Source: Neokomagataea anthophila (GTDB lineage: Bacteria; Pseudomonadota; Alphaproteobacteria; Acetobacterales; Acetobacteraceae). From it: a DNA stretch of 64,000 nt. The DNA lies in contig NZ_JAGRQH010000002.1 in the NCBI RefSeq assembly GCF_018122595.1, forward strand, positions 186,001 to 250,000. The letters are read 5' to 3'. Every line of letters begins with the position of its first letter. Positions within the stretch are counted from its first letter, which is position 1. Below the pieces are notes generated by a model that did not search any database, was not told where the DNA came from, and saw nothing but the letters and a program-made list of their open reading frames with translations. The position numbers were made by a program, and so were the translations under genes. Below are positions 9,464 to 19,026 of this stretch, in pieces.

Positions 9464-10483
9464 TCAGAACGTCTCGTCGAGACGCTTGGCCAGATCCTCG
9501 ATGTTCTCGGGCGGCCAGGCTGGAACGCTCATGCCGAGCGACAGCCCCATACCGGTGAGAACTTCTTTGATCTCGTTGAGCGACTTGCGCCCGAAATTCG
9601 GCGTCCGGAGCATTTCCTGCTCGGATTTCTGAACCAGATCACCGATATACACAATGTTGTCGTTCTTGAGGCAGTTTGCACTGCGGACCGACAACTCGAG
9701 TTCGTCAACCTTACGCAGCAAGTTCCGGTTGAACGGAAGATCGTCTTCCGGCTCTTCATGCTGAACAGGGCGCGGCTCGTCGAAGTTGATGAACAACTGA
9801 ACCTGATCCTGCAGAATACGCGCAGCAACAGCCAGCGCATCTTCAGGCGTAACAGCCCCATTTGTTTCAACAGTCAGCAGCAGCTTGTCATAGTCAGTTA
9901 CCTGACCAACACGCGTCTGCTCAACTTTGTACGACACGCGACGTACCGGCGAGTAGATAGCATCAATGGGGATCATCCCGATTGGTGCTTCTTCAGGGCG
10001 GTTAGCCGCAGCAGCAACATAACCCTTACCCATGTTGACGGTGAACTCCATTCCGAGCTTCACACCATCATCAAGAGTGCAGATTACCAAATCAGGGTTC
10101 ATGACTTCAATGTCATGACCAGCCTGAATCTGGCCTGCCGTTACTTCGCCCGGACCGGTTGCGGTCAGGATCATGCGTTTTGGCCCCTCACCATGCATAC
10201 GCAGGGCAAGTTGCTTAACATTAAGCACGATATCCGTAACGTCTTCACGTACACCCGGAACAGCCGAGAACTCATGCAGAACACCATCGATCTGCAATGC
10301 CGTCACGGCTGCGCCCTGCAAGGAAGACAGGAGAATACGACGCAGGGCATTACCCAACGTCATACCAAAACCGCGTTCCAACGGCTCGGCCACAACGGTG
10401 GCAACGCGCGAAGCAACCGGGCCGGGTTCGACTTCAAGCTTCTCGGGCTTGATGAGGGACTGCCAGTTTTTCTGGAGAACCAA
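9464..10483 (-). CDS. rpoA: DNA-directed RNA polymerase subunit alpha
   Basis: 339 residues with both alpha domains. The N-terminal assembly domain is marked by [21 protein letters not shown] near residue 35-55. A linker with acidic EEPEDD follows, then the C-terminal domain with [17 protein letters not shown] and [15 protein letters not shown], which contacts UP elements and activators. Normal family length. It lies between rpsK and rplQ, with a 130-bp non-coding gap before it. Confidence 0.98.
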   Translation of the reverse strand: MVLQKNWQSLIKPEKLEVEPGPVASRVATVVAEPLERGFGMTLGNALRRILLSSLQGAAVTALQIDGVLHEFSAVPGVREDVTDIVLNVKQLALRMHGEGPKRMILTATGPGEVTAGQIQAGHDIEVMNPDLVICTLDDGVKLGMEFTVNMGKGYVAAAANRPEEAPIGMIPIDAIYSPVRRVSYKVEQTRVGQVTDYDKLLLTVETNGAVTPEDALAVAARILQDQVQLFINFDEPRPVQHEEPEDDLPFNRNLLRKVDELELSVRSANCLKNDNIVYIGDLVQKSEQEMLRTPNFGRKSLNEIKEVLTGMGLSLGMSVPAWPPENIEDLAKRLDETF

Positions 10484-10613
10484 GGTCGTGGCCTTTCAAA
10501 CAACGAAGCCCGCCAACGATCATTGGCGGCACCTGGCCCGCACGGGTTGTGCGGAAGAAGATGCGATCACTGCGAAGGCTGCCGACCACACCGGATCGAC
10601 AGCCTGACATCAC

Positions 10614-11006
10614 TTAAACGCGGCGGCGCTTACGCGGACGACAGCCGTTATGGGGAACCGGCGTCATATCGCGAATAGACGTAATGGTGAAGCCAACAGC
10701 CTGCAATGCACGCAGCGCACTTTCACGCCCCGAACCTGGACCCGAAACTTCGATCTCAAGCGTTTCCATGCCGTGTTCACGTGCTTTACGGCCTGCATCT
10801 TCTGCAGCAACCTGAGCAGCATACGGCGTAGACTTACGCGACCCCTTGAAGCCCTGAGCGCCTGAAGAAGACCATGCAATTGCATTGCCTTGCGCGTCAG
10901 AGATCGTGATCATGGTGTTGTTGAACGTTGAAAGCACGTGAGCAACACCAGAGATGATGTTTTTACGCTCTTTCTTACGAATACGTGGTGCAGCGGCCTT
11001 AGCCAT
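10614..11006 (-). CDS. rpsK: 30S ribosomal protein S11
   Basis: 130 residues. [19 protein letters not shown], then [19 protein letters not shown], and the C-terminal [18 protein letters not shown] identify uS11 of the platform, next to the mRNA exit. The N-terminus carries a basic [14 protein letters not shown] stretch. 50 bp after rpsM. Confidence 0.98.
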   Translation of the reverse strand: MAKAAAPRIRKKERKNIISGVAHVLSTFNNTMITISDAQGNAIAWSSSGAQGFKGSRKSTPYAAQVAAEDAGRKAREHGMETLEIEVSGPGSGRESALRALQAVGFTITSIRDMTPVPHNGCRPRKRRRV

Positions 11007-11056
11007 GTGAGAGGTCGTCCTGTAAGTTTCAGAAAAGGGTCAAAAGACCAACGCTA

Positions 11057-11434
11057 TTAGCGTGTAGCCTTCTTCTTACCAGCAATAGCCACTGCCTTAC
11101 CCTTACGGGTACGTGCATTGGTATGCGTACGCTGACCACGAACTGGCAGGCTACGACGGTGGCGCAGGCCACGGTAGCTACCCAGATCCATCAGGCGCTT
11201 GATGTTCATTGCCGTTTCACGGCGCAGATCACCTTCAACGCGCAATTCGTTGTCGATCAGTTCACGAATCTTTACGATTTCGTCGTCTGACAGTTCGTTA
11301 ACGCGCTTAGCTTCGGGGATACCGAGCTTCGTGCAAATTGACTGCGCCGTTGACGGACCAATGCCGTAAACATAGCGCAGGCTGATGACCACCCGCTTGT
11401 TGGTCGGAATATTTACGCCGGCAATACGTGCCAC
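11057..11434 (-). CDS. rpsM: 30S ribosomal protein S13
   Basis: 125 residues. [31 protein letters not shown] and the tail [24 protein letters not shown] identify uS13, which contacts P-site tRNA and L5 at the subunit bridge. First gene of the alpha operon (rpsM-rpsK-rpoA-rplQ). A strong promoter and a leader of roughly 140 nt with an attenuator-like hairpin precede it. Confidence 0.98.
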   Translation of the reverse strand: MARIAGVNIPTNKRVVISLRYVYGIGPSTAQSICTKLGIPEAKRVNELSDDEIVKIRELIDNELRVEGDLRRETAMNIKRLMDLGSYRGLRHRRSLPVRGQRTHTNARTRKGKAVAIAGKKKATR

Positions 11435-11473
11435 GTTACTTCTCCCATCGACGCGACCGCAGCCACGTCCACC

Positions 11474-11497
11474 TATAAAAAACCGGTCGAAACCGGA
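11474..11497 (-). terminator. Attenuator-like hairpin in the rpsM leader
   Basis: The minus strand reads CCGGT-TTCG-ACCGG followed by six T residues (plus coordinates 11477-11496), a 5-bp stem closed by a TTCG tetraloop plus a U tract. It lies between the rpsM promoter and the rpsM start, so it would act on the nascent leader. The short stem makes partial termination more likely than full. Confidence 0.5.
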
Positions 11498-11580
11498 CCA
11501 TACTTATACGCCAAACCTGTCGATTCACCGATTCTAACGGAGAATCACAAGGCATAACCGCAGTGATGTCGAGGGCGCGC

Positions 11581-11608
11581 AATATACTGCCCACCCCCTA
11601 AGTGTCAA
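11581..11608 (-). promoter_or_regulatory. Sigma-70 promoter of the rpsM operon
   Basis: Minus strand: TTGACA (plus 11603-11608), 16-bp spacer, TATATT (plus 11581-11586). The -35 is a perfect consensus and the -10 matches 5 of 6. Transcription would start near 11573, about 140 nt before rpsM. Confidence 0.8.
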
Positions 11609-11645
11609 ATGCCAATGATCACATCTTCGTGATAATTGGCATTTT
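11607..11645 (-). terminator. Long hairpin between adk and rpsM
   Basis: AAATGCCAAT (11607-11616) pairs with ATTGGCATTT (11635-11644). After one mismatch ATCAC pairs with GTGAT around a 6-nt loop, giving a 16-position stem with a single G.A break. It starts 31 bp after the adk stop, so it is placed to end the secY-adk transcript. The T run is better on the plus strand than on the minus strand. Its promoter-proximal arm overlaps the rpsM -35 box by 2 bp. Confidence 0.65.
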
Positions 11646-11675
11646 CTCCTCTTTTACGGCCATTATTCCACGTAA

Positions 11676-12254
11676 TTAACGTGCAATCCCAGCCAAAAGA
11701 GCATCCAAAGCGCCACCAACAGCCTCAACGGATTGCATGCCATCAATACGGCGCAAACGACCTTCACGCTCATAATACGGCAAGATCGGCGCTGTCTGAT
11801 CGCGATAAACTTGCAGACGGGAACGTACAACCTCTGGCTCATCGTCTTTACGACGCGTACCGTCTTCTGTTGTGCGCGCAGCAATACGTTCAACCAATTG
11901 CTCTTCTGAAACATCCAAAAGAACAACCGCATCAATCGTCAAATTGCGCTTTGCTAACATGGCATCCAGCGCTTCTGCTTGGCTTTCCGTACGAGGAAAA
12001 CCATCCAGAATGAAACCTTGAGCACAATCAGCTTGGCCAATACGGTTCTGAATCATCTCAACGATGATCGGATCAGGAACGAATTGCCCTTTCTCCATAA
12101 TGGCTTTTGCTTCACGACCAATAGTCGTTCCCGCTGCCACCTCAGCACGCAGCATATCCCCCGTAGAGATCTGCTTTAAGCCATATTTCTGTTCCAGACG
12201 CTTCGCCTGCGTCCCTTTACCGGCACCCGGAGGGCCAAGAAGAATAATATTCAT
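11676..12254 (-). CDS. adk: Adenylate kinase, short form
   Basis: 192 residues. It catalyses ATP + AMP = 2 ADP in the cytoplasm. The P-loop GPPGAGKGTQAKRLE is at residues 7-21, the AMP-binding DGFPRTESQA is near 84-93, and the LID is reduced to RTTEDGTRRKDDEPEVVRSRL. It therefore belongs to the short bacterial type without the 27-residue zinc LID insert. The ATG overlaps the secY stop by 4 bp, so the two are coupled. Confidence 0.96.
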   Translation of the reverse strand: MNIILLGPPGAGKGTQAKRLEQKYGLKQISTGDMLRAEVAAGTTIGREAKAIMEKGQFVPDPIIVEMIQNRIGQADCAQGFILDGFPRTESQAEALDAMLAKRNLTIDAVVLLDVSEEQLVERIAARTTEDGTRRKDDEPEVVRSRLQVYRDQTAPILPYYEREGRLRRIDGMQSVEAVGGALDALLAGIAR

Positions 12255-13624
12255 CGACGACGAATTCCTCCCGCCATACCAGAGCGAGGGCCACGCCCAC
12301 GCTGCTTACGGATCAAACCTTGATATTGATGCGCTACCAAATGAGACTGGACTTGCGTCACGGTATCAATAGTCACAGACACGATAATGATCAGGCTCGT
12401 CCCGCCGAAATAAAACGGCACATTATAACGGCTAATCAAAATCTGCGGCAGCAAACACACAACAACAAGATACAAAGCACCAATCGTCGTCAGACGAGAA
12501 AGGATGCGATCAAAGTAGCGTGACGTACTTGCCCCTGGCCGCACACCCGGAATGAAACCACCCTGCTTACGCAGATTTTCTGCAGTCTCTTCTGGGTTAA
12601 ACGTAACGGCTGCATAGAAATAGGAGAAGAACAGAATCATAGCGGCATAAAATGCCATGTATAAAGGCTGCCCCTGCCCCAATTGCTGCCCCAAAGTCGC
12701 CAACCAACCCGGCATGTTGTGATTGCTCACAAAACCAGAAATCGTAACCGGAATTAGCAAAACCGAAGATGCAAAGATTGGTGGAATAACACCAGCCGTA
12801 TTCACCTTCAGCGGCATATGCGTCGATTCACCACCGAACATACGATTGCCCATCTGGCGCTTAGGGTACTGGATCACCACACGGCGTTGCGCTTGCTCCA
12901 TAAACACGATGAACGCGATAACCAAAATGGCCAGCACGAGAAAAATCACCACGAATACAGGAGATAAGGCGCCCGTACGCCCCAACTCAAACAAACTCGC
13001 AAGAGCATGCGGCAGGTTCGCAACAATGCCAGAGAAGATAATCAGCGAAATGCCATTACCAACACCACGTGAGGTAATTTGCTCCCCGATCCACATCAGG
13101 AACATTGTACCGCCAACCAGCGTTACAACACAGGATATGATGAAGAACAGGCCCGGTGACACCACGGCACTGGCACCATGAGAAGTCATATTCTCAAGGC
13201 CAACAGCAATCCCATAAGCCTGGAAAAGCGCGATCAAGACGGTCAGGTAACGCGTATAAGCATTCAGCTTTTTACGCCCTGCCTCTCCTTCTTTCTTCAA
13301 CGCATCCATTGACGGCACAGCCGTCGAAAGCAGCTGAATAATAATCGAGGCGCTGATGTAAGGCATAATGTTCAATGCGAACACGGTCATACGCCCCAAA
13401 GCGCCCCCCGTGAACATATCAAACATGCCCAAAATACCGCCCTGATGCTGGGCCAATAGCTGCCCCATCACCGTCGCATCGACACCAGGAACGGGGATAT
13501 ACGTTCCTAAGCGATAAACAACGAGCGCAATCAAGGTGAACCAGATGCGCTTCTTAAGTTCAGTCGCCTTAGCGAAGGAACCCATATTGAGATTGGCGGC
13601 AAGCTGCTCTGCTGCGGAAGCCAT
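12251..13624 (-). CDS. secY: Preprotein translocase subunit SecY
   Basis: 457 residues and ten membrane helices forming the central channel of the Sec translocon. Signatures include RLGTYIPVPGVD after TM1, the plug/TM2 region GGALGRMTVFALNIMPYISASIIIQLL, and the cytoplasmic loop YPKRQMGNRMFGGESTHMPLKVN. It belongs to the spc operon after rplO, but a 126-bp gap with an 11-bp inverted repeat separates the two. Confidence 0.98.
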   Translation of the reverse strand: MASAAEQLAANLNMGSFAKATELKKRIWFTLIALVVYRLGTYIPVPGVDATVMGQLLAQHQGGILGMFDMFTGGALGRMTVFALNIMPYISASIIIQLLSTAVPSMDALKKEGEAGRKKLNAYTRYLTVLIALFQAYGIAVGLENMTSHGASAVVSPGLFFIISCVVTLVGGTMFLMWIGEQITSRGVGNGISLIIFSGIVANLPHALASLFELGRTGALSPVFVVIFLVLAILVIAFIVFMEQAQRRVVIQYPKRQMGNRMFGGESTHMPLKVNTAGVIPPIFASSVLLIPVTISGFVSNHNMPGWLATLGQQLGQGQPLYMAFYAAMILFFSYFYAAVTFNPEETAENLRKQGGFIPGVRPGASTSRYFDRILSRLTTIGALYLVVVCLLPQILISRYNVPFYFGGTSLIIIVSVTIDTVTQVQSHLVAHQYQGLIRKQRGRGPRSGMAGGIRRR

Positions 13625-13697
13625 CCACCTGTCCTTTCACGAAAACAGCGTCGCCGCACATAAGTACGGGACGCTGCTTATCCTGTCACCACCAAGA

Positions 13698-13734
13698 CTA
13701 TCGTTTTGCCCATATTTCACGAACAAAACGATAG
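13698..13734 (-). other. Perfect 11-bp inverted repeat between rplO and secY
   Basis: CTATCGTTTTG (13698-13708) and CAAAACGATAG (13724-13734) flank a 15-nt loop. It is in the transcribed spacer, has no T tract, and would form an RNA stem upstream of the secY ribosome site. It is a candidate processing or translation-control element. Confidence 0.55.
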
Positions 13735-13750
13735 CAAAGGTTTAGTGAAC

Positions 13751-14236
13751 TTAGCCTTCAGCCGAAGCGTCCGCTTTCGGCGTTGCAACCTTGACGCTGC
13801 CACCGGCCTTCTCAACAGCTGCAACAGCAGCAGCAGAAGCACCAGCAACTTCAATCGTCAGGCTTTGGCTCAATTCGCCCTTAGCAAGCAGACGTACACC
13901 GTCTACCTTACCACTGACGAGGCCAGCTGCACGCAGCGTTGCTTCGTTCACAACCGCAGCGGCATCAAGCTTACCAGCTTCAATTGCCTTAGAAAGTGCA
14001 CCCAGGTTTACTGGAGCATATTCTTTACGGAAGATGTTCACGAAGCCGCGCTTCGGCATACGACGGTACAGCGGAAGCTGACCACCCTCAAAGCCGTTTA
14101 GCGAGACGCCTTCACGTGCCTTCTGACCCTTGACACCACGACCAGAGGTCTTGCCCTTACCAGAGCCGATGCCACGTCCAAGACGCTTCTTGCGATAACG
14201 TGCGCCTTCGTTGTCACGCAGTTCATTCAAGTTCAT
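13751..14236 (-). CDS. rplO: 50S ribosomal protein L15
   Basis: 161 residues from the ATG at 14236 ([21 protein letters not shown]). An in-frame upstream extension lies inside rpmD and was rejected. The Gly-rich [23 protein letters not shown] that binds 23S rRNA is near residues 20-45. An Ala-rich tail ([16 protein letters not shown]) closes the uL15 fold. Confidence 0.97.
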   Translation of the reverse strand: MNLNELRDNEGARYRKKRLGRGIGSGKGKTSGRGVKGQKAREGVSLNGFEGGQLPLYRRMPKRGFVNIFRKEYAPVNLGALSKAIEAGKLDAAAVVNEATLRAAGLVSGKVDGVRLLAKGELSQSLTIEVAGASAAAVAAVEKAGGSVKVATPKADASAEG

Positions 14237-14237
14237 G

Positions 14238-14426
14238 TCAGCCCTCCACCTTGATAAGGTGAGCAACCTTGCGGATCATACCACGTACAGCTGGAGTATC
14301 TTCCAGTGTACGGGTTGAACCAATGCCGCGCAGACCAAGCCCAACGATCGTTTCAGCTTGACCAGGCTTACGCCCGATCACTGAAGCAATCTGCGTGACC
14401 TGAAGAGTTTTGCCTTGCTCAGACAT
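14238..14426 (-). CDS. rpmD: 50S ribosomal protein L30
   Basis: 62 residues from the ATG at 14426 ([20 protein letters not shown]). The core [23 protein letters not shown] is diagnostic of uL30. The start overlaps the end of rpsE by 8 bp, and a longer in-frame start inside rpsE would add 37 non-homologous residues, so it was rejected. The stop is 1 bp before the rplO start. Confidence 0.95.
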   Translation of the reverse strand: MSEQGKTLQVTQIASVIGRKPGQAETIVGLGLRGIGSTRTLEDTPAVRGMIRKVAHLIKVEG

Positions 14427-14991
14427 TTGCACCCTCCTCGGTCTGGACTTGCTCGCGCTTACCGAAAAGTTCAGCTGCCTTCTTGCCGCGACGAGACGCG
14501 ACCAGACGTGGGCTGCTGGCCTTTTCAAGCGCTGCAAATGTTGCCTTGATCATGTTGTGCGGGTTCCGCGTACCCAGGCTCTTAGCGACAACGTCGTTAA
14601 TACCCAAGCTTTCGAAGACTGCACGCATCGGACCACCAGCGATGATACCGGTACCTGCTTCAGCCGTACGAACCACAACCTTGCCAGCACCGTAGTGACC
14701 GAACAGATCGTGATGCAGCGTGCGGCCTTCCTTCATAGGAACGCGGATCATCGTGCGCTTTGCACGTTCCGTAGCCTTACGAATAGCTTCCGGAACTTCA
14801 CGTGCCTTACCAGCGCCGTAACCGACACGGCCCTTCTGGTCTCCCACAACGACCAGTGCAGCAAAAGCAAAGCGACGACCGCCCTTTACTACCTTTGCAA
14901 CACGGTTGATCGTTACGAGCTTGTCGACCAGATCGTCGCCCTGCTCACGCTCACGACCACCACGGCCGCCTTCTCTTGGCTCACGTGCCAT
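14419..14991 (-). CDS. rpsE: 30S ribosomal protein S5
   Basis: 190 residues. The N-terminal extension [18 protein letters not shown] is basic and Gly-rich. The dsRNA-binding-like domain follows with [19 protein letters not shown] and [18 protein letters not shown], then the C-terminal domain [28 protein letters not shown]. uS5 sits at the mRNA entry channel and affects decoding accuracy. The spectinomycin-contact loop VVKGGRR shows no obvious resistance change. Confidence 0.97.
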   Translation of the reverse strand: MAREPREGGRGGREREQGDDLVDKLVTINRVAKVVKGGRRFAFAALVVVGDQKGRVGYGAGKAREVPEAIRKATERAKRTMIRVPMKEGRTLHHDLFGHYGAGKVVVRTAEAGTGIIAGGPMRAVFESLGINDVVAKSLGTRNPHNMIKATFAALEKASSPRLVASRRGKKAAELFGKREQVQTEEGANV

Positions 14992-15003
14992 GTGTGATCC
15001 TCC

Positions 15004-15366
15004 TTAGAACGAGAGCCCGCCCTCGCGGGCAGCCTCGGCCAGGGCCTTGACCCGACCATGATACATATAAGAGCCGCGATCGAACACGACAGTGCTGACG
15101 CCTGCTGCCACACCACGTTCTGCGATCAGCTTGCCAATAATGGAAGCTGCGCCAACGTCTGCACCAGTCTTGCCAGCTGAACGGATGTCCTTCTCCAGCG
15201 TGGAAGCGCTGGCGAGCGTACGACCCTGCGCATCGTCGATGATCTGCGCGTGAATGTGCTTGCTGGAACGGAAGACCGACAAACGCGGCCGGCCGCCGCT
15301 CTTGCGACGAAGCTGGAAGCGCAGCCGCTGACGGCGGCGTTCCTGCAATCCTTGCTGCGATGCCAT
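15004..15366 (-). CDS. rplR: 50S ribosomal protein L18
   Basis: 120 residues. [27 protein letters not shown] and the C-terminal [26 protein letters not shown] identify uL18, which binds 5S rRNA. The start overlaps the last base of rplF. Confidence 0.97.
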   Translation of the reverse strand: MASQQGLQERRRQRLRFQLRRKSGGRPRLSVFRSSKHIHAQIIDDAQGRTLASASTLEKDIRSAGKTGADVGAASIIGKLIAERGVAAGVSTVVFDRGSYMYHGRVKALAEAAREGGLSF

Positions 15367-15902
15367 TATTTCTTCTTACCTTCCTTACGACGCAGAACTT
15401 CGGTCTCGTAACGAACGCCCTTGCCCTTGTAAGGCTCTGGACGACGGAAGCTACGGATATCCAGAGCTACCTGACCAACGCGCTGCTTGTCATTGCCTTC
15501 GACGACGATAGCCGTCGGACGCGGCGTCGTGATCTTAATTCCAGCAGGAATCGGATACACAACGTCGTGCGAAAAGCCGAGGTTCATCACCAAGTTAGAG
15601 CCCTGAACAGCAGCACGGAAACCCGTACCCTGAATTTCAAGAGCCTTGGAGAAGCCCGTTGAAACGCCCTTGATCATGTTGGCAATCAACGCGCGCGTTG
15701 TGCCCCACATCGTCCAGTTTTCGCGCGAACGGCGACCAACTGGTGCGACTTCAACAGAGTTCTCGACGACTTTTACGTCGACGTGACGGGAAATTGGCAT
15801 CGACTGTTCGCCGAGCTTACCCTTCACAGTGATAACGCCATTCGCCAGAGAAACCTGAACGCCTGACGGAACCTCTACCGGATACTTACCTACGCGAGAC
15901 AT
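15366..15902 (-). CDS. rplF: 50S ribosomal protein L6
   Basis: 178 residues from the ATG at 15902 ([19 protein letters not shown]). The frame stays open upstream through rpsH but that extension has no L6 homology. Two repeated L6 domains are present; the C-terminal [30 protein letters not shown] is the uL6 signature that contacts the sarcin-ricin region. Confidence 0.97.
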   Translation of the reverse strand: MSRVGKYPVEVPSGVQVSLANGVITVKGKLGEQSMPISRHVDVKVVENSVEVAPVGRRSRENWTMWGTTRALIANMIKGVSTGFSKALEIQGTGFRAAVQGSNLVMNLGFSHDVVYPIPAGIKITTPRPTAIVVEGNDKQRVGQVALDIRSFRRPEPYKGKGVRYETEVLRRKEGKKK

Positions 15903-15912
15903 GCGATCCTCC

Positions 15913-16311
15913 TTAGAAGACGCGGCACAGGACCTCGCCACCAACATTGGTAGCGCGGGCCTCGACGTCCGAAAGGACGCCACGCGGAGTGGACAGGATC
16001 GACACACCAAGACCGGCGTAAACGCGCGGCAGTTCCTTGATCTTCGAATAAACGCGACGGCCCGGCTTAGAGACACGGTGGATCTCTTTAATAACCGGCT
16101 GACCTTCAACGTATTTCAGCTCGATACGAAGCTGAGAAACACCCTTACGGACTTCTTCTGAAGAGAAACCACGGATGTAGCCTTCACGCTTCAGAGCTTC
16201 CAGGACGCTTGCACGCAGCTTTGACGCAGGAGCAACACAGGCCGCATGACGCGCACGCTGCGCGTTGCGGATCCGGGTGAGCATATCACCCAACGGATCA
16301 GACAGAGACAT
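15913..16311 (-). CDS. rpsH: 30S ribosomal protein S8
   Basis: 132 residues. [20 protein letters not shown] and the C-terminal [33 protein letters not shown] identify uS8. In E. coli S8 represses the spc operon by binding its mRNA near rplE; the hairpin between rplE and rpsN here could serve such a role, but this is inference. Confidence 0.97.
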   Translation of the reverse strand: MSLSDPLGDMLTRIRNAQRARHAACVAPASKLRASVLEALKREGYIRGFSSEEVRKGVSQLRIELKYVEGQPVIKEIHRVSKPGRRVYSKIKELPRVYAGLGVSILSTPRGVLSDVEARATNVGGEVLCRVF

Positions 16312-16323
16312 TTATTCGCTCCC

Positions 16324-16629
16324 TTACCAGCTCGACTTAACCATGCCAGGAATCTGACCCGTAGAAGCCAGATCACGCAGAGCAACACGGCAAAGCTCGA
16401 ACTTGCGATAGTTCGCACGGGGGCGACCCGTCAATTTGCAGCGCAGACGAACGCGGGTTTCCGCACCGTTACGCGGCAACTGTGCCAGCTTCAGCGTCGC
16501 TTCAAAGCGGTCTTCGACCGACAAGGAGCGATCCTTGATAATATTTTTCAACGCGGTCCGCTTCGCCTTATCGCGCTTTGCCATAGCAGCACGACGGTTG
16601 TTGCGGTTTACCGCTGAGATCTTCGCCAT
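16324..16629 (-). CDS. rpsN: 30S ribosomal protein S14, zinc-free long form
   Basis: 101 residues from the ATG at 16629 ([20 protein letters not shown]). An upstream in-frame extension of 37 codons falls in the spacer and is not S14-like. The body has [29 protein letters not shown]. It has a single interior RCK/CR pair rather than the CxxC-CxxC motif, so it is the C-minus form that does not need zinc. Confidence 0.96.
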   Translation of the reverse strand: MAKISAVNRNNRRAAMAKRDKAKRTALKNIIKDRSLSVEDRFEATLKLAQLPRNGAETRVRLRCKLTGRPRANYRKFELCRVALRDLASTGQIPGMVKSSW

Positions 16630-16700
16630 CTCGAATTTTCTCCCGGAACCTGTCAGGCCAATCCCGACGGTTTTCCAATCGACGCCTCTATATAGGAAAC

Positions 16701-16721
16701 CGGCCTCCCAATGGAAGGCCG
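16701..16721 (-). other. Hairpin in the rplE-rpsN spacer
   Basis: CGGCCT (16701-16706) pairs with AGGCCG (16716-16721), with further CC/GG pairing inside. The 135-bp spacer is long for this operon. There is no T tract after the stem, so a processing or autoregulatory element is more likely than a terminator. Confidence 0.45.
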
Positions 16722-16764
16722 ATTCTCTATTTTTTGGCACGATCGGTCTGAAAAAATGATGCGA

Positions 16765-17328
16765 TCAGCCTTGGAAAGGCAGTTTGAAAGCCTTCAGCAA
16801 CGCTTTAGCTTCCGCATCAGTCTTCGCCGTGGTCACAAAAATGATGTCCATACCACGTACGGCATCGATTTTGTCGTATTCGATTTCCGGAAAAACGATC
16901 TGTTCCTTGATGCCCATGGCAAAGTTGCCACGACCATCAAAGCCCTTGTTTGCCGGAAGACCACGGAAGTCACGGATGCGCGGCATCGCGATCGTCACCA
17001 GACGATCGAGGAATTCGTACATACGTGCGCGACGCAGGGTCACCTTACAACCAATGGGCAGACCCTCACGGATCTTAAAGCCAGCGATTGCCTTACGTGC
17101 CAGCGTCTTCACAGGCTTTTGCCCAGAAATTGCTGTCATTTCAGCAACAGCAGCGTCCAGTTTTTTCTGGTCACCAGCTGCTTCACCAACACCCATATTC
17201 AGCACGATTTTCTCGAGCTTAGGCACCTGCATCGGGTTCGCGTAGTTGAACTGCTCAAGCAGTTCTTTCTTCAGAACCGTTTCGTAGTGCTGCTGCAGAC
17301 GCGGCAGCACGGACGTGTTGTCAGTCAT
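16765..17328 (-). CDS. rplE: 50S ribosomal protein L5
   Basis: 187 residues. [40 protein letters not shown] at the N-terminus and [27 protein letters not shown] near the C-terminus are the uL5 hallmarks. It binds 5S rRNA and contacts P-site tRNA and S13. Lies 10 bp after rplX. Confidence 0.97.
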   Translation of the reverse strand: MTDNTSVLPRLQQHYETVLKKELLEQFNYANPMQVPKLEKIVLNMGVGEAAGDQKKLDAAVAEMTAISGQKPVKTLARKAIAGFKIREGLPIGCKVTLRRARMYEFLDRLVTIAMPRIRDFRGLPANKGFDGRGNFAMGIKEQIVFPEIEYDKIDAVRGMDIIFVTTAKTDAEAKALLKAFKLPFQG

Positions 17329-17338
17329 CTTGCGCTCC

Positions 17339-17659
17339 TCAGCCCTCGATCACTTCGCCGGTTGCCTTAGCAACACGAACTTTGCGACCGTCTTCCAGAA
17401 CGCGGAAACCAACGCGAGTCGGCTTGCCGCTTTTCGGATCAACCAGCTTGAGGTTGGAAAGGTGAATCGGCATTTCACGTTCGATAATGCCGCCTTCGCT
17501 CCCCATGCGGTTAGGCTTCGTGTGACGCTTAGCAACTGCTACGCCCCGCACGACAGCTTTTTCAGCTTTCGGCAGAACAGAAAGCACTTCGCCGCGAACG
17601 CCACGTGACTTGCCAGAGAGTACCAGAACCTGGTCACCCTTTTTAATACGAGCAGCCAT
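17339..17659 (-). CDS. rplX: 50S ribosomal protein L24
   Basis: 106 residues. The KOW motif [20 protein letters not shown] is at residues 7-26, then [21 protein letters not shown]. uL24 nucleates early 50S assembly. The ATG overlaps the rplN stop by one base. Confidence 0.97.
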   Translation of the reverse strand: MAARIKKGDQVLVLSGKSRGVRGEVLSVLPKAEKAVVRGVAVAKRHTKPNRMGSEGGIIEREMPIHLSNLKLVDPKSGKPTRVGFRVLEDGRKVRVAKATGEVIEG

Positions 17660-18027
17660 TATAGCACCTCCGGAGCCAGCGAGATGATCTTCATGAACTT
17701 GCGCGCACGCAGTTCACGAACCACCGGGCCAAAGATACGCGTACCGATTGGCTCTTGCTGCTTATTGATCAGAACAGCAGCGTTCTTATCAAAGCGAATA
17801 GCAGAACCATCAGCACGGCGCACTGGGTAAGAGGTACGAACGATGACGGCTTGATGCACGTCACCCTTCTTCACCTTACCGCGAGGAATTGCTTCCTTGA
17901 CGGATACGACAATGATGTCGCCGACCGAGGCAGTCTTCCGCTTGGAGCCGCCCAGTACCTTGATGCACTGCACCCGACGCGCGCCGGAGTTATCGGCTAC
18001 GTCAAGGTTGGTCTCGGGATGAATCAT
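17659..18027 (-). CDS. rplN: 50S ribosomal protein L14
   Basis: 122 residues, the exact usual length. [28 protein letters not shown] and the C-terminal [28 protein letters not shown] identify uL14, which forms a subunit bridge and the RsfS silencing-factor site. It opens the spc-type gene order. Confidence 0.98.
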   Translation of the reverse strand: MIHPETNLDVADNSGARRVQCIKVLGGSKRKTASVGDIIVVSVKEAIPRGKVKKGDVHQAVIVRTSYPVRRADGSAIRFDKNAAVLINKQQEPIGTRIFGPVVRELRARKFMKIISLAPEVL

Positions 18028-18039
18028 GTGCCTACCCCC

Positions 18040-18309
18040 TTATGCGCTAACGGTAGAGGCCTGAACCAGGTCCTCTCCGTTACGACCGACGACAGACCAT
18101 GTCTTGCGCTTGGAGATGGGTGCGCATTCTTCAATGCGAACAACATCACCAATTTGGCAGACATTGGCTTCATCATGAGCCGCATACTTCTTAGAGCGGC
18201 GGATGAACTTCTTATAGAGCGGGTGCATCACACGACGATCAACAAGAACGGTAACCGTCTTGTCCATCTTGTCGCTCGTGACCCGACCTGTCAGGACGCG
18301 CCTTGGCAT
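18040..18309 (-). CDS. rpsQ: 30S ribosomal protein S17
   Basis: 89 residues from the ATG at 18309 ([21 protein letters not shown]). The longer open frame upstream overlaps rpmC and was rejected. The OB-fold protein shows [19 protein letters not shown] and [19 protein letters not shown], the uS17 signature. Confidence 0.97.
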   Translation of the reverse strand: MPRRVLTGRVTSDKMDKTVTVLVDRRVMHPLYKKFIRRSKKYAAHDEANVCQIGDVVRIEECAPISKRKTWSVVGRNGEDLVQASTVSA

Positions 18310-18322
18310 CGTCCGTCTCCTC

Positions 18323-18556
18323 TCAGGACTCTGCGGCGGACGTTTTTGCGCCCGCACGGTTCTTCGACTGTGTAGCCAACGTCTTGATACGTGCAATCGC
18401 ACGACGCACGACCTTAACGCGGCTGGTGTTTTCCGACTGCCCTGTGGCAGCCGAGAAACGTTGGTTGATCTGCTCACGCTTGAGATCGATCAGAAGAGCT
18501 TTCAGCTCATCTTCACTCTTCGCCCGCAGATCAGCAGGCTTATATGTGTCGGCCAT
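18323..18556 (-). CDS. rpmC: 50S ribosomal protein L29
   Basis: 77 residues. [32 protein letters not shown] and [18 protein letters not shown] are typical of uL29, a two-helix protein by the exit tunnel where SRP and trigger factor dock. A short Ala/Ser-rich tail extends past the usual 65-70 residues. 1 bp from rplP. Confidence 0.96.
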   Translation of the reverse strand: MADTYKPADLRAKSEDELKALLIDLKREQINQRFSAATGQSENTSRVKVVRRAIARIKTLATQSKNRAGAKTSAAES

Positions 18557-18557
18557 C

Positions 18558-18974
18558 TCACGCGTCTCCGATACGCTGAACGAACTTGGTCTTGATCGGG
18601 AGCTTTGCAGCGCCCAGGCTCAGAGCCAGACGTGCAACCTCGGGGGGTACACCCTCGATCTCGAACAGGATACGACCCGGCTTGACGCGTGCTGCCCAGT
18701 ACTCTGGTGAGCCCTTACCGGAGCCCATACGCACTTCTGCCGGCTTTGTCGAGACTGGAAGATCCGGAAAAATGCGAATCCACACACGACCCGCACGCTT
18801 CATTGCACGAGTAATGGCTCGACGTGAAGCCTCAATCTGACGCGCCGTGATCCGTTCTGGTTCCAGCGCCTTCAGACCATAAGCTCCGAAGTTCAGTGTT
18901 GTTCCGCCTTTCGCGAGGCCGTGGATGCGACCCTTATGCGCCTTACGAAACTTTGTCCGCTTTGGGGAAAGCAT
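18558..18974 (-). CDS. rplP: 50S ribosomal protein L16
   Basis: 138 residues. [19 protein letters not shown] and the central [40 protein letters not shown] identify uL16 next to the A-site tRNA elbow. The hydroxylation-site arginine region is conserved ([19 protein letters not shown]). Confidence 0.98.
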   Translation of the reverse strand: MLSPKRTKFRKAHKGRIHGLAKGGTTLNFGAYGLKALEPERITARQIEASRRAITRAMKRAGRVWIRIFPDLPVSTKPAEVRMGSGKGSPEYWAARVKPGRILFEIEGVPPEVARLALSLGAAKLPIKTKFVQRIGDA

Positions 18975-19026
18975 GTTGTTAAATCCTCAATGCACCTGCA
19001 AGGAGTTACGGGCTTGCGCCCGTACC

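Noticed and set aside
9758-10678. Long open frame (306 codons) on the plus strand opposite rpoA
   Set aside because: It is antisense to a certain gene, has no domain signature or ribosome site, and its codon pattern follows from the opposite strand.
14410-14997. Plus-strand open frame opposite rpsE
   Set aside because: Antisense shadow of a ribosomal protein; composition is Thr/Cys/His-rich without family motifs.
16711-17370. Plus-strand open frame opposite rplE
   Set aside because: Antisense shadow; rplE is unambiguous.
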